Assembly: GCF_024349785.1 (NCBI RefSeq) | Contig: NZ_AP018817.1 | Location: 3,627,501 to 3,691,500 of the forward strand | DNA from: Sphingomonas bisphenolicum | Lineage (GTDB): Bacteria; Pseudomonadota; Alphaproteobacteria; Sphingomonadales; Sphingomonadaceae | Reading direction: 5' to 3' | Length of the DNA: 64,000 nucleotides | Shown here: piece by piece, positions 17,902 through 28,547 of the stretch | Layout: the number at the start of each line of letters is the position of its first letter | Position numbering within the stretch: the stretch's first letter is position 1 | Made by a program: the position numbers and the translations under genes | Notes under the pieces: model-generated | Told to the model about the DNA's origin: nothing | Databases searched by the model: none | The model's input: the letters and a program-made list of their open reading frames with translations, nothing else

Positions 17902-18525
17902 ATGAAACATGCCGCTCTCGTTGCCTGCCTCCCCGTTCTCCTGCTCGCCGCCTGCGGCCGGTCCGAACCCGTGTCCGACATGCCGACGCAGGAGGAACTG
18001 GCCGCCGCCGCCAACGCCGCCGCGGCCAATGCGCTCGCCAATGCCGCCGCAGAGGACACCGACAATCGCAATTATGTGAACCAGGCGCGCGGCTTTTCCA
18101 TCACCTTCCCTGAAGGCTGGACCGTCGACAAGGCCGCCAGCACGGCCGACGGCGCAGTCTATCAGGACCCCGGCGCCGGCGCGGACGTGCGCGTCTTCTG
18201 GCAGAAGAACGACAATGACCAGACGCTGCAGCAGATCGTAGAGGCGGTGAACGACAGCGCCGAAGGCGTGGACGGCGATTTCGTCGGCGAGAATGAATAT
18301 CGCGGCACCGCCAATGACGGCGAAGGCAATAATGTCGCCATCCGCCTGCTCAAGCAACCCGACGGATCGATCGTGACCGCCACCTTCGTCTATCCCGAAA
18401 TGCTGAGCGAACAATATCAGGGCATCGCCGAGCAGACGCTGTCCAGCCTGCGCAGCTTCGCGCCCAAAAGCGGGACGACGCCTGCGCCCGCGGCCGTCCC
18501 CGCACCGGCGAGCAACGCCAACTGA
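17902..18525 (+). CDS. Lipoprotein with DcrB/PsbP-like domain
   Basis: A 207-residue predicted outer- or inner-membrane lipoprotein: signal MKHAALVACLPVLLLAAC with a clear lipobox (LAAC). After an Ala/Asn-rich linker (to ~60) comes one globular domain with FSITFPEGWTVDK, DVRVFWQKND and a terminal helix LSEQYQGIAEQTLSSLRSF. This layout, a short domain starting from F-x-x-x-x-P-x-G-W, is that of the DcrB/LpqN/PsbP-like fold, and the exact family is not certain. The ATG at 17902 is chosen because the upstream extension has no signal character. Confidence 0.75.
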   Translation: MKHAALVACLPVLLLAACGRSEPVSDMPTQEELAAAANAAAANALANAAAEDTDNRNYVNQARGFSITFPEGWTVDKAASTADGAVYQDPGAGADVRVFWQKNDNDQTLQQIVEAVNDSAEGVDGDFVGENEYRGTANDGEGNNVAIRLLKQPDGSIVTATFVYPEMLSEQYQGIAEQTLSSLRSFAPKSGTTPAPAAVPAPASNAN

Positions 18526-18538
18526 TCCTGCGCGCGTC

Positions 18539-19042
18539 ATGATCGGTCCCTTCGCCCCCGCCGACCAGCAGGGCGTGCTGGACCTGATCCTGTCGATCCA
18601 GCGCGACGAATATGGCATCGCCATCACCGCGGCCGACCAGCCCGACCTCACCGACATTCCCGCCTTTTACGGGCCGGGCGCAGGCGGTTTCTGGGTCGCG
18701 CGGCAGGATAGCCGGCCGGTCGGCACGGTCGCGCTCAAGGATATCGGATCGGGTGCCGTCGCCCTGCGCAAGATGTTCGTCGCCGCCAGCCATCGCGGCC
18801 GCGCGGCGGGCGTGGCGCAGGCGCTGCTCGACACCGCGCTGGCGGCCGCCCGCGACCGGGGCGTGACCCAAATCTGGCTCGGCACCACCGACCGCTTCGT
18901 CGCCGCGCACCGCTTCTACGAGAAGAACGGCTTTGCGCTGGTGGAGGCCGAAACCCTCCCGCCCGGCTTTCCACGTATGGCGGTCGACAACAGATTCTAT
19001 GCGCGCGCGGTGGATGAATCCGGTCGATGTGCCTCCGCCTAA
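18539..19042 (+). CDS. GNAT-family N-acetyltransferase
   Basis: A 167-residue GNAT enzyme transferring an acetyl group from acetyl-CoA. The acetyl-CoA loop is in MFVAASHRGRAAGVAQALLDTAL (about 80-102, an R-G-x-x-x-G-like motif), followed by IWLGTTDRFVAAHRFYEKNGF, the usual motif B. It begins 13 bases after the lipoprotein gene and may share its transcript. Its end overlaps the convergent folP stop by four bases. The substrate is unknown. Confidence 0.82.
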   Translation: MIGPFAPADQQGVLDLILSIQRDEYGIAITAADQPDLTDIPAFYGPGAGGFWVARQDSRPVGTVALKDIGSGAVALRKMFVAASHRGRAAGVAQALLDTALAAARDRGVTQIWLGTTDRFVAAHRFYEKNGFALVEAETLPPGFPRMAVDNRFYARAVDESGRCASA

Positions 19043-20160
19043 ACCGCGCCTAGCCCCGCATCCGCCAGCCCGCGCCACAGGTGCAATGCCTGCACGCTTT
19101 CGCGGACATCATGCACCCGCACCATCTGCGCGCCCAGTTGCGCCGCGCGGAAGGCGAGCGCGATCGATCCGCCCAGCCGATCCGCCGCCGGCGCCTCGTT
19201 CGACAGCGCCCCGATCAACCGCTTGCGGCTCCCTGCGAACAGCAGCGGCACGCCCAGCGCCTGGAAAGTCGCCAGGCCGTTCACCAGCGCCAGATTGTCG
19301 GCCAGGCTCTTGCCGAAGCCCAGCCCCGGATCGACCATGATCCGGTCGCGCGCGATCCCCGCGCCCTCGCACGCGGCGATCCGCGCCTCCAGATGGTCGA
19401 ACACGTCGGCGACGACATCGCCATAACCGCCCGGATTGTCATGCGGATCGTCGCCAGCGGATGGCGCGTGCATCAGGATCACCGGGCATCCCGCGCGCGC
19501 GACCACTTCCAGGCTGCGCGGATCATGCGCCAGCGCGCTGACGTCATTGACGATGCCGGCGCCCGCCGCCAGCGCCGCCTCCATCACGCCTGCCTTGCGC
19601 GTATCGACCGACACCGGCACGCCCGCCGCCGCCAGCCGCTCGATCACCGGGGCGATGCGGGCGATCTCATCGCCCTCCCAGACCTTAGGCGCGCGCGGCC
19701 GGGTCGATTCGCCGCCCACGTCGATCAGCGCCGCCCCCGCCGCCGCCATCGCGAAGCCGGCATCCGCCGCTGCCTGGGGATCGCCGACATGCTTGCCGCC
19801 GTCGGAGAAGCTGTCGGGCGTGACGTTCAATATCGCCATCACCTGGGGCGCGTCGAAGCGGATCGTGCGGTCGCCCAGCACCAGCGGCGCGCGAAGCGCG
19901 GAGATATGCGCCGCCAGTCGCTGCGCCCGCACTGCCAGCGCATCGGGCAGTCCCGCAATGGCCGCATCGAAATCCGCCACCGGCACCACGATCCGCGCGA
20001 TCCGTCGCGCGCCGTCGAAGGCGCTCAGTTCATAGCCCTGGAACCAGATCAGCCCATTGCCCATCCGCGCCGTCGACCCGTCGGGCAAGCCGATCGGCGT
20101 CGGCACGAACCATGTGGGCTTCAGGTAGAGGCGGGCGTGAGGAGGGATGGTAGGAAGCAT
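19039..20160 (-). CDS. folP: Dihydropteroate synthase
   Basis: A 373-residue folate-pathway enzyme joining p-aminobenzoate to dihydropterin pyrophosphate. The TIM-barrel core starts near residue 108 with VMAILNVTPDSFSDGG and shows DVGGESTRPRA, SVDTRKA, NDVSAL, VILMHAP, DPGLGFGKS and a C-terminal VRVHDV. The first ~105 residues (WFVPTPIG, GNGLIWFQGYE) are an extension commonly seen in sphingomonad FolP and absent in E. coli. Sulfonamide-target loops look normal. It converges with the GNAT gene with a four-base overlap of the ends. Confidence 0.94.
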   Translation of the reverse strand: MLPTIPPHARLYLKPTWFVPTPIGLPDGSTARMGNGLIWFQGYELSAFDGARRIARIVVPVADFDAAIAGLPDALAVRAQRLAAHISALRAPLVLGDRTIRFDAPQVMAILNVTPDSFSDGGKHVGDPQAAADAGFAMAAAGAALIDVGGESTRPRAPKVWEGDEIARIAPVIERLAAAGVPVSVDTRKAGVMEAALAAGAGIVNDVSALAHDPRSLEVVARAGCPVILMHAPSAGDDPHDNPGGYGDVVADVFDHLEARIAACEGAGIARDRIMVDPGLGFGKSLADNLALVNGLATFQALGVPLLFAGSRKRLIGALSNEAPAADRLGGSIALAFRAAQLGAQMVRVHDVRESVQALHLWRGLADAGLGAV

Positions 20161-20205
20161 CGACTATCCTTCGGGCAGATGTGGCGCACATCCCCTTAAC
20201 GCGAC

Positions 20206-20296
20206 CCCATGCTCCTGCGAAGGCAGGAGCCCCGCTCAGACCGTGCGGGGTCGAACGGGCGGCAGGACTGGGCTCCCGCCTGCGCGGGAGCACCCC
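20206..20296. repeat. Dispersed inverted repeat between folP and ccrM
   Basis: Arms 20210-20231 and 20271-20292 are inverted 22-mers agreeing at 19 positions, with CTCC/GGAG ends and an inner GC hairpin (CCCCGC/GCGGGG). It is of the sphingomonad intergenic palindrome type, distinct in sequence from the 14.3-kb copy. Confidence 0.7.
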
Positions 20297-20302
20297 ATCA
20301 TC

Positions 20303-21636
<1,334 letters not shown>

Positions 21637-21737
21637 TATCCCCCGCCCCACCGAACTTTTTTTGGTTAACGCCGGTGCGGGGCGGTTTCACACCGCGAAA
21701 CTTGACCAATTCATAACCCAATGATTATGGGTTAACC

Positions 21738-22076
21738 ATGACAAGTGATTCACGAAGCGCAGATCGCGACGCCGCCGCCGATGCCCTGTTCAAGGCACTG
21801 TCCGACGGCACCCGCCGCGCTTTGCTGGAAGCGCTGGTGCGCGAGGGCGAGCAGAATGTGCAGGCGCTGACCCAGCAATCGGGCGTATCGCAGCCGATGG
21901 TGTCGCGCCATATGGCCAAGCTGAAACGTGCCGGCCTCGTGACCGCCCGCCGCACCGGCCGCGAAACCTGGTACGCCGCGCGGGTGAAGGGCCTGGCGCC
22001 GGTAATCGGATGGATGGCCGTCCACGGCGCGCTCTGGTCGCAGCGCTTTTCCGCGCTGGAGGGGTTGGGCGAGTGA
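21738..22076 (+). CDS. ArsR-family winged-helix regulator
   Basis: A 112-residue DNA-binding protein. The N-terminal LFKALSDGTRRALLEALV helix and the VQALTQQSGVSQPMVSRHMAKLKRAGLV HTH are those of the ArsR family; no cysteine metal-binding motif (CxC) is present, so it is of the non-metal (SdpR/autorepressor) kind. It is divergent from ccrM with 290 bp between. A TTAACCAT motif overlaps its start codon, so it may be under the same cell-cycle control as ccrM. Confidence 0.85.
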   Translation: MTSDSRSADRDAAADALFKALSDGTRRALLEALVREGEQNVQALTQQSGVSQPMVSRHMAKLKRAGLVTARRTGRETWYAARVKGLAPVIGWMAVHGALWSQRFSALEGLGE

Positions 22077-22173
22077 GTGAAAGGCTGTCAGCCGTCCACT
22101 GCCGTTTTATCTCCGCGAAAGGCTGAGCAAGACCGCTGGTCCACGGATCATCATCTACTGCCGCCAGCCCAGC

Positions 22174-22632
22174 CTATCGGCAATAGCCCTCCTGCCCCGC
22201 GATCACGACCAGGCAGTCCTGCTTGCCCGCCAGATATTTGAACCCCGTCTCGTCGCCATTGCCCGGCCGGATCGCCAGATCCTTGCCATCGCGCACGAAG
22301 CGGATCGTGGTGCCTTCGGCCACACCGCTATAATCGCCCTGCCGGTCGAGATTATCCTTGTTGGTCAACGCATAATGGCCCGGCTTGCCGTCGGGCGAGG
22401 GCTGGATGTCGAGGAACAGCCCCTCCGGCCCGGTCCACCGCCCGACCCAGTCGTCGGTCGGCAGCCGCGCGTCAGTCGCCTGCGCGTTGGCCGGCACCGA
22501 GTCCATATCCTCGATCGTCTCGACCGCGGCGGCGTTGGTGGCATTGTTCGCGACCGCCATAGTGTCGTCGCTCTTGGCGCAGCCCGCCAGCAGCAGGGGC
22601 AGGATCAGCAGGGGGGAAAGGGCGCGCATCAT
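22174..22632 (-). CDS. Small lipoprotein, unknown function
   Basis: A 152-residue lipoprotein: signal MMRALSPLLILPLLLAGC with lipobox LAGC, an Ala/Asn-rich linker, then a compact domain starting DDWVGRWTGPEGLFLDI and including HYALTNKD, YSGVAEGTTIRFVRDG and QDCLVVIAGQEGYCR with two cysteines that may pair. The pattern G-R-W-T-G-P-E-G resembles small periplasmic beta-barrel domains, but no family is named here. It is isolated between convergent and divergent neighbours. Confidence 0.72.
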   Translation of the reverse strand: MMRALSPLLILPLLLAGCAKSDDTMAVANNATNAAAVETIEDMDSVPANAQATDARLPTDDWVGRWTGPEGLFLDIQPSPDGKPGHYALTNKDNLDRQGDYSGVAEGTTIRFVRDGKDLAIRPGNGDETGFKYLAGKQDCLVVIAGQEGYCR

Positions 22633-22776
22633 CCGTCAATCTCCTTCATGTCCCGGGAAGAACCAACCGGGCCGCCGGTTCGATCCCTTGCTTGAGACGC
22701 CATCTTGCCAGCCGCACCGTCAGCGCGCAAAGGATGTAGCGGGGGAATGACTGTGAACGACAATAAGGACGATAGC

Positions 22777-23394
22777 ATGGGCAAGGCGCGACCCAGGGCG
22801 CGATTTGTCCGGGAAACGGCGGATGTACGACGCCAGGCGCTGATCGAGGCGACGGCCCGATGCCTTGCCGAGAAGGGCGTGGGCGGCACGTCGGTCCGGG
22901 CGATCTGCGCTCATGCCGGGGTATCGTCGGGCCTGCTGACCCATTATTTCGATGGCGTCGATGCGCTGATCCTGGCCACCTATGCCGATGTCGGCGCGAA
23001 AGTCTCCGCCGCGCTCGACGCCGCGGTGGAGGCCGCGGGCGACGATCCGCGCGACCGGCTGCGCGCCTGCCTCCAGGCCAATTTCCTCTCGCCGATACTC
23101 GATCCCGACCTGCTCGCCACCTGGATCGCCTTCTGGAGCCTGGTCAAGTCCGACCCGAAGATCGCCGCGGTCCATGCCGAAGTCTATGGCGGCGCGCGGG
23201 CGCAACTGGAAACGCTGCTGCGCGCCGCCGCCCCGGCGATGAGCGACGCGCGCGTCCGGGTCGCCGCGATCAGCCTGACCGCGCTGGTCGATGGCCTGTG
23301 GCTCGAACTCTGTCTCGACCGGTCGACCTTTTCGCCCGAAGAGGCGCAGGCCATGGTCGAAGACGCTATGCTACAGGTGCTGGCAGGCATTTGA
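22777..23394 (+). CDS. TetR-family regulator, BetI-like
   Basis: A 205-residue regulator. The HTH is at about 15-60 (RRQALIEATARCLAEKG, then TSVRAICAHAGVSSGLLTHYF), and the C-terminal domain includes FWSLVKSDPKIAAVHAEVY and ISLTALVDGLWLELCL, which is characteristic of the BetI C-terminal family. Starts at 22747 and 22777 are both possible; 22777 has AAGGA at proper spacing. No betaine-choline genes are nearby, so the target is open. Confidence 0.83.
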   Translation: MGKARPRARFVRETADVRRQALIEATARCLAEKGVGGTSVRAICAHAGVSSGLLTHYFDGVDALILATYADVGAKVSAALDAAVEAAGDDPRDRLRACLQANFLSPILDPDLLATWIAFWSLVKSDPKIAAVHAEVYGGARAQLETLLRAAAPAMSDARVRVAAISLTALVDGLWLELCLDRSTFSPEEAQAMVEDAMLQVLAGI

Positions 23395-23540
23395 GGACAG
23401 GCGAAGCGATCGATCAGTCCGACAGGCTGTGATCGTTTTTCTCACTCAGACCATCTCAGAAAACCAATTTCCCCCGAATCGACCGCATCCCTACATGGGT
23501 GTTCGCAACTGCAACATCATATCGAGGATCTGGACAGCCT

Positions 23541-24104
23541 ATGGCTCTCATCAACACCACCATCAAGCCGTTCTCCGCCACTGCCTATAAGGAAGGCAAG
23601 TTCGTCGACGTGACCGACGCTGACGTGAAGGGCAAGTGGGCGGTCTTCTTCTTCTACCCGGCCGATTTCACCTTTGTCTGCCCGACCGAGCTGGAAGATC
23701 TGGCGGATATCTACCCGACCCTGCAGAAGATGGGCGTGGAAGTCTATTCGGTGTCCACCGACACCCATTTCAGCCACAAGGCTTGGCACGACACCTCGCC
23801 GGCGATCGGCAAGATCAACTATTATATGCTGGGCGACCAGTCGGGCCAGATAACGAACAATTTCGAAGTGATGCGTCCGGGCGTGGGCCTGGCCGACCGC
23901 GCGACCTTCCTGGTCGATCCCGAAGGCGTGATCCAGTTCATGGAAATCACCTCGGAAGGCGTCGGCCGCAACGCGACCGAACTGCTGCGCAAGGTCAAGG
24001 CTGCACAATATGTTGCCGCCAACCCCGGTGAAGTCTGCCCCGCCAAGTGGGAAGAAGGCGAAGCCACCCTGGCGCCGTCGCTCGACCTGGTCGGCAAGAT
24101 CTAA
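23541..24104 (+). CDS. ahpC: Alkyl hydroperoxide reductase subunit C (peroxiredoxin)
   Basis: A 187-residue typical 2-Cys peroxiredoxin that reduces H2O2 and organic peroxides. The peroxidatic Cys is in FTFVCPTE (near 47), the resolving Cys in GEVCPAKW near the C-terminus, and the conserved Arg is in [11 protein letters not shown]. Start ATG at 23541. It is followed by ahpF after 131 bp that include a strong hairpin, so AhpC can be made in excess over AhpF. No oxyR is in the window. Confidence 0.97.
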   Translation: MALINTTIKPFSATAYKEGKFVDVTDADVKGKWAVFFFYPADFTFVCPTELEDLADIYPTLQKMGVEVYSVSTDTHFSHKAWHDTSPAIGKINYYMLGDQSGQITNNFEVMRPGVGLADRATFLVDPEGVIQFMEITSEGVGRNATELLRKVKAAQYVAANPGEVCPAKWEEGEATLAPSLDLVGKI

Positions 24105-24132
24105 ACAACCCGTCCCCTAACGGGTCGCAAAG

Positions 24133-24175
24133 TGGCCCGGAGTGGAACCTCTCCTCCGCTCCGGGCCATGTTTGT
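24133..24175 (+). terminator. Hairpin between ahpC and ahpF (partial terminator)
   Basis: Perfect 10-bp stem (24133-24142 with 24159-24168) followed by TGTTTGT. Expected to reduce but not block transcription into ahpF, giving the usual ahpC excess. Confidence 0.65.
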
Positions 24176-24235
24176 ATCTAGAGTTTTCGATTCTGTCGCG
24201 GTTTCCGCCGGAAACCGCTTTGAGGAGTTTCCCCC

Positions 24236-25816
24236 ATGCTCGACGCAACCCTGACGCAACAGCTCAAGGCCTATCTGGTCAACATCCGCGAGCCGATCGA
24301 ACTGGTCGCCGCGCTGGGCGACGACGCCAAATCGAAGGAACTGGGCGACCTGCTGAACGAAATCGCCGCCCTGTCGGACAAGGTGTCCGTGGTGGACGGC
24401 GCCGATCCGCGCACGCCGAGCTTCCTGATCCGCCGCGTCGGCACGGACATCGGCGTGCGCTTCGCGGGCCTGCCGATGGGCCATGAATTCACCTCTCTGG
24501 TGCTTGCCCTGCTCCAGGTCGGCGGCCATCCGTCGAAGGCGGCGCAGGACCTGATCCAGCAGATCAGGGATATCGACGGCGACTTCGCCTTCGAAACCTA
24601 TTTCTCGCTCTCGTGCCAGAACTGCCCCGACGTGGTGCAGGCGCTGAACCTGATGAGCGTCCTCAATCCCCGGATCAGCCATGTCGCCATCGACGGCGCG
24701 CTGTTCAAGGAAGAGGTGGACGGCCGCAAGGTGATGGCGGTCCCCACCATCTTCCTGAACGGCGAACCCTTCGCCAGCGGCCGCATGGAACTGGAGCAGA
24801 TCGTTGCGAAGATCGACAGCGGCGCGGCCATCCGCGCGGCCGAGAAGATCAGGAAGCAAGACCCGTTCGAAGTGCTGATCGTGGGCGGCGGCCCCGCCGG
24901 CGCGGCATCGGCCATCTACGCGGCGCGCAAGGGCATCCGCACCGGCGTCGCGGCGGAACGCTTCGGCGGCCAGGTGCTCGACACGATGGATATCGAGAAT
25001 TTCATCTCGGTATCGCGCACCGAAGGGCCGAAGCTGGCGAGCGCGCTGGAAGCTCATGTAAAGGATTATGACGTCGAGATCATGAACCTGCAAAAGGCGG
25101 CCAAGCTGATCCCGGCCAAGGCCGAAGGCGGCTATCATGAGGTCGTGCTGGAAAATGGCGCATCATTGAAGGGCCGCACCCTGATCCTGTCCACCGGCGC
25201 GCGCTGGCGGCAGATGGGCGTGCCGGGCGAGGACGACTATCGCAACAAGGGCGTCGCCTATTGCCCGCATTGCGACGGTCCGCTGTTCAAAGGCAAGCGC
25301 GTGGCGGTGATCGGCGGCGGCAATAGCGGCGTCGAAGCGGCGATCGACCTGGCCGGGATCGTCGCCCATGTGACGCTGATCGAATATGACAGCCAGTTGC
25401 GCGCCGACGCGGTGTTGCAGCGCAAACTCGCCAGCCTGCCCAACGTCAGGATCATCACGTCGGGCCTGACGACCAAAGTGGACGGCAATGGCGAACGGGT
25501 GACGGCCCTGTCCTACAAGGACCGCAACCATGGCACGGAACATGATGTCGAGCTGGAGGGCATTTTCGTCCAGATCGGCCTGGTGCCCAACACCGAATGG
25601 TTGAAGGACGCGATCGCCCTCTCGCCGCGTGGCGAGATCGAGATCGATGCGCGCGGCGAAACCAGCCAGCCGGGCATCTTCGCGGCCGGCGACTGCACCA
25701 CGGTGCCGTACAAGCAGATCGTGATCGCGATGGGCGCCGGATCGACGGCGGCGCTGTCCGCCTTCGATTACCTCATCCGCCTGCCCGCCAGCGAGGAGGC
25801 CGCGCAACCCGCATAA
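24236..25816 (+). CDS. ahpF: Alkyl hydroperoxide reductase subunit F (NADH-dependent)
   Basis: A 526-residue flavoprotein that passes electrons from NADH to AhpC. The N-terminal tandem thioredoxin-like fold (1-200) has the active CxxC in SLSCQNCPD near residue 128. The C-terminal thioredoxin-reductase part has FAD-binding [18 protein letters not shown], the second disulfide in [11 protein letters not shown], the NADH fold [14 protein letters not shown] and the FAD end [15 protein letters not shown]. Length normal. ATG at 24236 with GAGGAG upstream. Confidence 0.97.
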   Translation: MLDATLTQQLKAYLVNIREPIELVAALGDDAKSKELGDLLNEIAALSDKVSVVDGADPRTPSFLIRRVGTDIGVRFAGLPMGHEFTSLVLALLQVGGHPSKAAQDLIQQIRDIDGDFAFETYFSLSCQNCPDVVQALNLMSVLNPRISHVAIDGALFKEEVDGRKVMAVPTIFLNGEPFASGRMELEQIVAKIDSGAAIRAAEKIRKQDPFEVLIVGGGPAGAASAIYAARKGIRTGVAAERFGGQVLDTMDIENFISVSRTEGPKLASALEAHVKDYDVEIMNLQKAAKLIPAKAEGGYHEVVLENGASLKGRTLILSTGARWRQMGVPGEDDYRNKGVAYCPHCDGPLFKGKRVAVIGGGNSGVEAAIDLAGIVAHVTLIEYDSQLRADAVLQRKLASLPNVRIITSGLTTKVDGNGERVTALSYKDRNHGTEHDVELEGIFVQIGLVPNTEWLKDAIALSPRGEIEIDARGETSQPGIFAAGDCTTVPYKQIVIAMGAGSTAALSAFDYLIRLPASEEAAQPA

Positions 25817-25835
25817 GCACAACCCCGAGCCGGGT

Positions 25836-27158
25836 TTACGCGAAAGGCCGAGCCGGCGACGGGTCGGCCTTTTTGCGTATCCGCGGCGCGGTTTCGGGCA
25901 GCGTCAGCAGAACGGGCAGCACGCACAAGGCCACCAGCGCAATCATCGCGCCCGGCGCCGGCGCCCAGCCGCTGCGTTCGATCAGCCAGTGCGCCAGCCA
26001 CGGCGTCAATCCACCGAACAAAGCTGTCGCGCTGGTCGCGCCGAAGGCCAGGCCGCTCAGCCGCCCCTCGCCGGGAAACTGCTCCGCCGTAGCCACCGCG
26101 CCGACTGCGCTGACTGCGCCGCCCAGACAGGCCAGCACCACCGCGCCGGCCAGCGCCACGCCAAACCCGCCCTGCATCAGCAGGAACATCGCCATCGGCA
26201 AGACCATGCCCGCCAGCGCCAGCGCCACCAGCACAGGCCGCCGCCCGACCCGGTCGGTCAACCATCCGACCAGCGGCGTGACCATGATCACCGCCAGCGC
26301 GGCCAGCGTCGACAGCCACAGCGCGTCCGACTCCCCCGTCGTGCCCATGGCGGCCAGGAAACTCGGCACATAGGTGATGCCGACATAATAGGTGATCGAC
26401 CCCAGCGCCGAGATCGCAAAGCCCCGGCCGATCGCTGCCCTGTGGTGGCGCAGGCTATGGGCCAGCGGATTGGCGGGCGTGGTTGCCTGCGCCTGTTGCC
26501 GCAGAAAGTCGGGCGATTCCGCCATCGTGGACCGCGCCACCAGGATGACCCCCGCCAGCGCGGCGCCCACCAGAAACGGTATCCGCCACCCCCAGTCGGT
26601 CAGGCTCTGCGCACTCAGCGAGGCGACGGTGATCGCCGACACGCCCGCCGCCAGCAGCGCACCCACCTCGCTCGCCGCCGACGCCAGCGACGTCACGAAC
26701 CCGCGCCGCCCGGCCCGCGCGCCCTCCAGCAGATAGGCCACCACGCCGGTATATTCGCCACCGACGGAGAAGGCCATGACACAGCGCAACCCGATCATCA
26801 GCCACCCCGCCAGCGGCCCGACCTGCGCATGGGTCGGCAGCATCGCGGTCGCCAGCATCGCCGCGGTCATCATCCCCATCGACAGCAGCATCGTCACCCG
26901 CCGACCATAGCGATCGCCGATATGGCCGAACACGATCGCGCCGACCGGCCGCATCAGATAGGCCAGCGCAAAGCCCGCCAGCGCATCGCCCAGCCCTACC
27001 GCACCCCCGCCGAAGAAGGTCCGCGACAATACCGTGGCGAAATAGAGATAGAGGGTAAAATCATACCATTCGACGATGGTGGAGAGCCCCGCGACCGCCA
27101 GCGATCGGGTGGGCAGCGATCGAGGGGATATGGGGTCTGCCAAGCGATCCACCTGCAT
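25836..27158 (-). CDS. MFS transporter, metabolite:H+ symporter (MHS) type
   Basis: A 440-residue 12-span inner-membrane carrier. MHS signatures are STIVEWYDFTLYLYFA at the first helix, HIGDRYGRRVTMLLSMG between helices 2 and 3, and SVGGEYTGVVAYLLEGA. These carriers import small organic acids such as 2-oxoglutarate, shikimate, proline/betaine or citrate with protons. The substrate cannot be told here. It is monocistronic, and its 3-prime end overlaps the ahpF terminator. Confidence 0.88.
   Translation of the reverse strand: MQVDRLADPISPRSLPTRSLAVAGLSTIVEWYDFTLYLYFATVLSRTFFGGGAVGLGDALAGFALAYLMRPVGAIVFGHIGDRYGRRVTMLLSMGMMTAAMLATAMLPTHAQVGPLAGWLMIGLRCVMAFSVGGEYTGVVAYLLEGARAGRRGFVTSLASAASEVGALLAAGVSAITVASLSAQSLTDWGWRIPFLVGAALAGVILVARSTMAESPDFLRQQAQATTPANPLAHSLRHHRAAIGRGFAISALGSITYYVGITYVPSFLAAMGTTGESDALWLSTLAALAVIMVTPLVGWLTDRVGRRPVLVALALAGMVLPMAMFLLMQGGFGVALAGAVVLACLGGAVSAVGAVATAEQFPGEGRLSGLAFGATSATALFGGLTPWLAHWLIERSGWAPAPGAMIALVALCVLPVLLTLPETAPRIRKKADPSPARPFA
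25843..25875. terminator. Terminator shared by ahpF and the transporter gene
   Basis: AAAGGCCGA and TCGGCCTTTTT form a stem with T run just after ahpF. The hairpin lies inside the last codons of the convergent transporter gene. Confidence 0.7.
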
Positions 27159-27304
27159 TGATGCGCCTTCCTTGCTACCGAACGATCATAACTGCCCCGG
27201 TCCTTTCCGCATGGGAAGAGCCCGCAGGGACAGGGCCGGTACAGCGTGAACGCCCAGTCCGATAATCCGTCCCGTCGGTGGAAAAGGATAGGGCGAGGAG
27301 GGTG

Positions 27305-27325
27305 GTTAGGCGACTGTCGCCTAAC
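27305..27325. repeat. Perfect 9-bp hairpin beside the immunity-like gene
   Basis: GTTAGGCGA and TCGCCTAAC flank a CTG loop. No T run follows on either strand. The arms contain integron-core-like heptamers but in the wrong order for an attC site. Function unknown. Confidence 0.5.
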
Positions 27326-27349
27326 GAGCGACATTGTGGAAAGCGGACA

Positions 27350-27700
27350 TCAATCTCGCTTTGTTTCGTCTCTTATCCCTTCGATCAAACGATCATGGAT
27401 GCCGTCCATGAGGTGTCGGGCGTCAGTTGGGTTCCTGAAACGCACAGCAATCGGAAAGCATCTTTTCAACTCTGGCTGGAGGTCAGTTGCCGCACCTACG
27501 GACGAGTTCCAGTCTCGCCATTCCTTTAGTATTGCTCGCCGATGATCCAATGATCCATCCTTAGCCGAAGCGGCAACAGCCCCATCAAGGGAGCCGTAGA
27601 GAAGATCGAAATCCTCGTTAAAATAACAAGCCATAAGGTTTGAAAGCAGCGGCCAGCGTTGCTCTGCGAAGTCTCGTTGCTGCTGTTTTCCTCTCTTCAT
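27350..27700 (-). CDS. CdiI-like contact-dependent inhibition immunity protein (orphan)
   Basis: A 116-residue acidic/mixed protein. RWPLLSNLMACYFNEDFDLLYGSLDGAVAA, with the F-x-x-Y/F-F-x-x-D-x-D/W start, and the helical remainder resemble the CdiI_2 immunity family, small proteins that block the toxin tip of a CdiA contact-dependent inhibition effector. No cdiA/cdiB or toxin fragment is nearby. The stretch 27.3-27.75 kb is clearly lower in GC than its neighbours, as expected for an acquired orphan immunity gene. The family call is by pattern only. Confidence 0.55.
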   Translation of the reverse strand: MKRGKQQQRDFAEQRWPLLSNLMACYFNEDFDLLYGSLDGAVAASAKDGSLDHRRAILKEWRDWNSSVGAATDLQPELKRCFPIAVRFRNPTDARHLMDGIHDRLIEGIRDETKRD

Positions 27701-27860
27701 GACGCGATATTGTCATCAGCGTTAGACGTCCGCAATAGAAGCAGCCTGCGGCCGGTGGGAACATCTGCCATTGGTCGCGTCCCGCCATTACACCTAGCCT
27801 CAGACCAAATTCTACGCGGCAGTCCGCCTGTTCAAACGCCCGCGACAGGCACGGTACGCC

Positions 27861-28547
27861 CTACCCCCGCACCATCCCGAAAATCGCCGGATCGACTTCC
27901 AGCCTCGGCACACCGCCCGCATCGTCACGCGCTGGCGGAGGCAGCATCATCCGCTCGCTCCGCGCCGGCCCGAACGTCACCACTTGGCTCCCCGGATCGC
28001 CCAGCACCAGCGCATCATATTGCAGCGCCGCAGTCAGCCGCGCCTGCGTCACCTCCACCAGCGTCCCCATCTTTGTCAGCGCGAAAAGGTCGCGGGCAAA
28101 GGCATAGGGCAGGCGGATGCAGCCGTGGCTGGCGGGATAGCCCGGATTATGCCCGGCATGGAGCGCGATCCCATCCCAGGTCAGCCGCTGCATATAGGGC
28201 ATGGGCGCATTGCTGTAGAGGTTGGAGCGGTGCCATTGCCGCTTTTGCAGGATCGGATAGTCGCCGGTCGGGGTGCGATGCCCCTTCATTCCCGTCGATA
28301 CGCTGGCGAGCCCGATCAACTGGTCGCCGCTATAGACATGGATCATCTGTTTTTCGATGCTGATGACCATGTAGATCGGGCCGTCCCACGGCCCCTGCCC
28401 CAGCCAGCGATAGCCGCCCGGCGCCAACTGCTGCGCGCCGCCCTGCGACTGGGCGGGCGCTGCGGCGGGCATCGCCAGCGCCATTGCGCCGGCCAGGGCG
28501 AGGGGGCGCAGCATGGACAGGCGAAGACGAACGGCGGGCATAAGCAT
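27861..28547 (-). CDS. L,D-transpeptidase (YkuD/ErfK family)
   Basis: A 228-residue exported enzyme. After a signal sequence (LSMLRPLALAGAMALAMPAAAPAQ) comes the YkuD domain from ~55 (IYMVISIEKQMIHVYSGDQLIGLASVSTG), with the catalytic motif HAGHNPGYPASHGCIRLP near residues 132-149, where His and Cys are both present. Such enzymes form 3-3 peptidoglycan cross-links or anchor envelope proteins. Length is typical of the short single-domain kind. Confidence 0.9.
   Translation of the reverse strand: MLMPAVRLRLSMLRPLALAGAMALAMPAAAPAQSQGGAQQLAPGGYRWLGQGPWDGPIYMVISIEKQMIHVYSGDQLIGLASVSTGMKGHRTPTGDYPILQKRQWHRSNLYSNAPMPYMQRLTWDGIALHAGHNPGYPASHGCIRLPYAFARDLFALTKMGTLVEVTQARLTAALQYDALVLGDPGSQVVTFGPARSERMMLPPPARDDAGGVPRLEVDPAIFGMVRG

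Noticed and set aside
22777..23394. BetI assignment as choline-betaine regulator
   Set aside because: Only the domain family fits; no bet genes are adjacent, so the symbol is not used.
27305..27727. Possible integron cassette around the immunity-like gene (GTTAGGC / GCCTAAC, GTTAGAC)
   Set aside because: Core-like heptamers are in the wrong order and no paired inner sites exist; probably chance or an ordinary hairpin.
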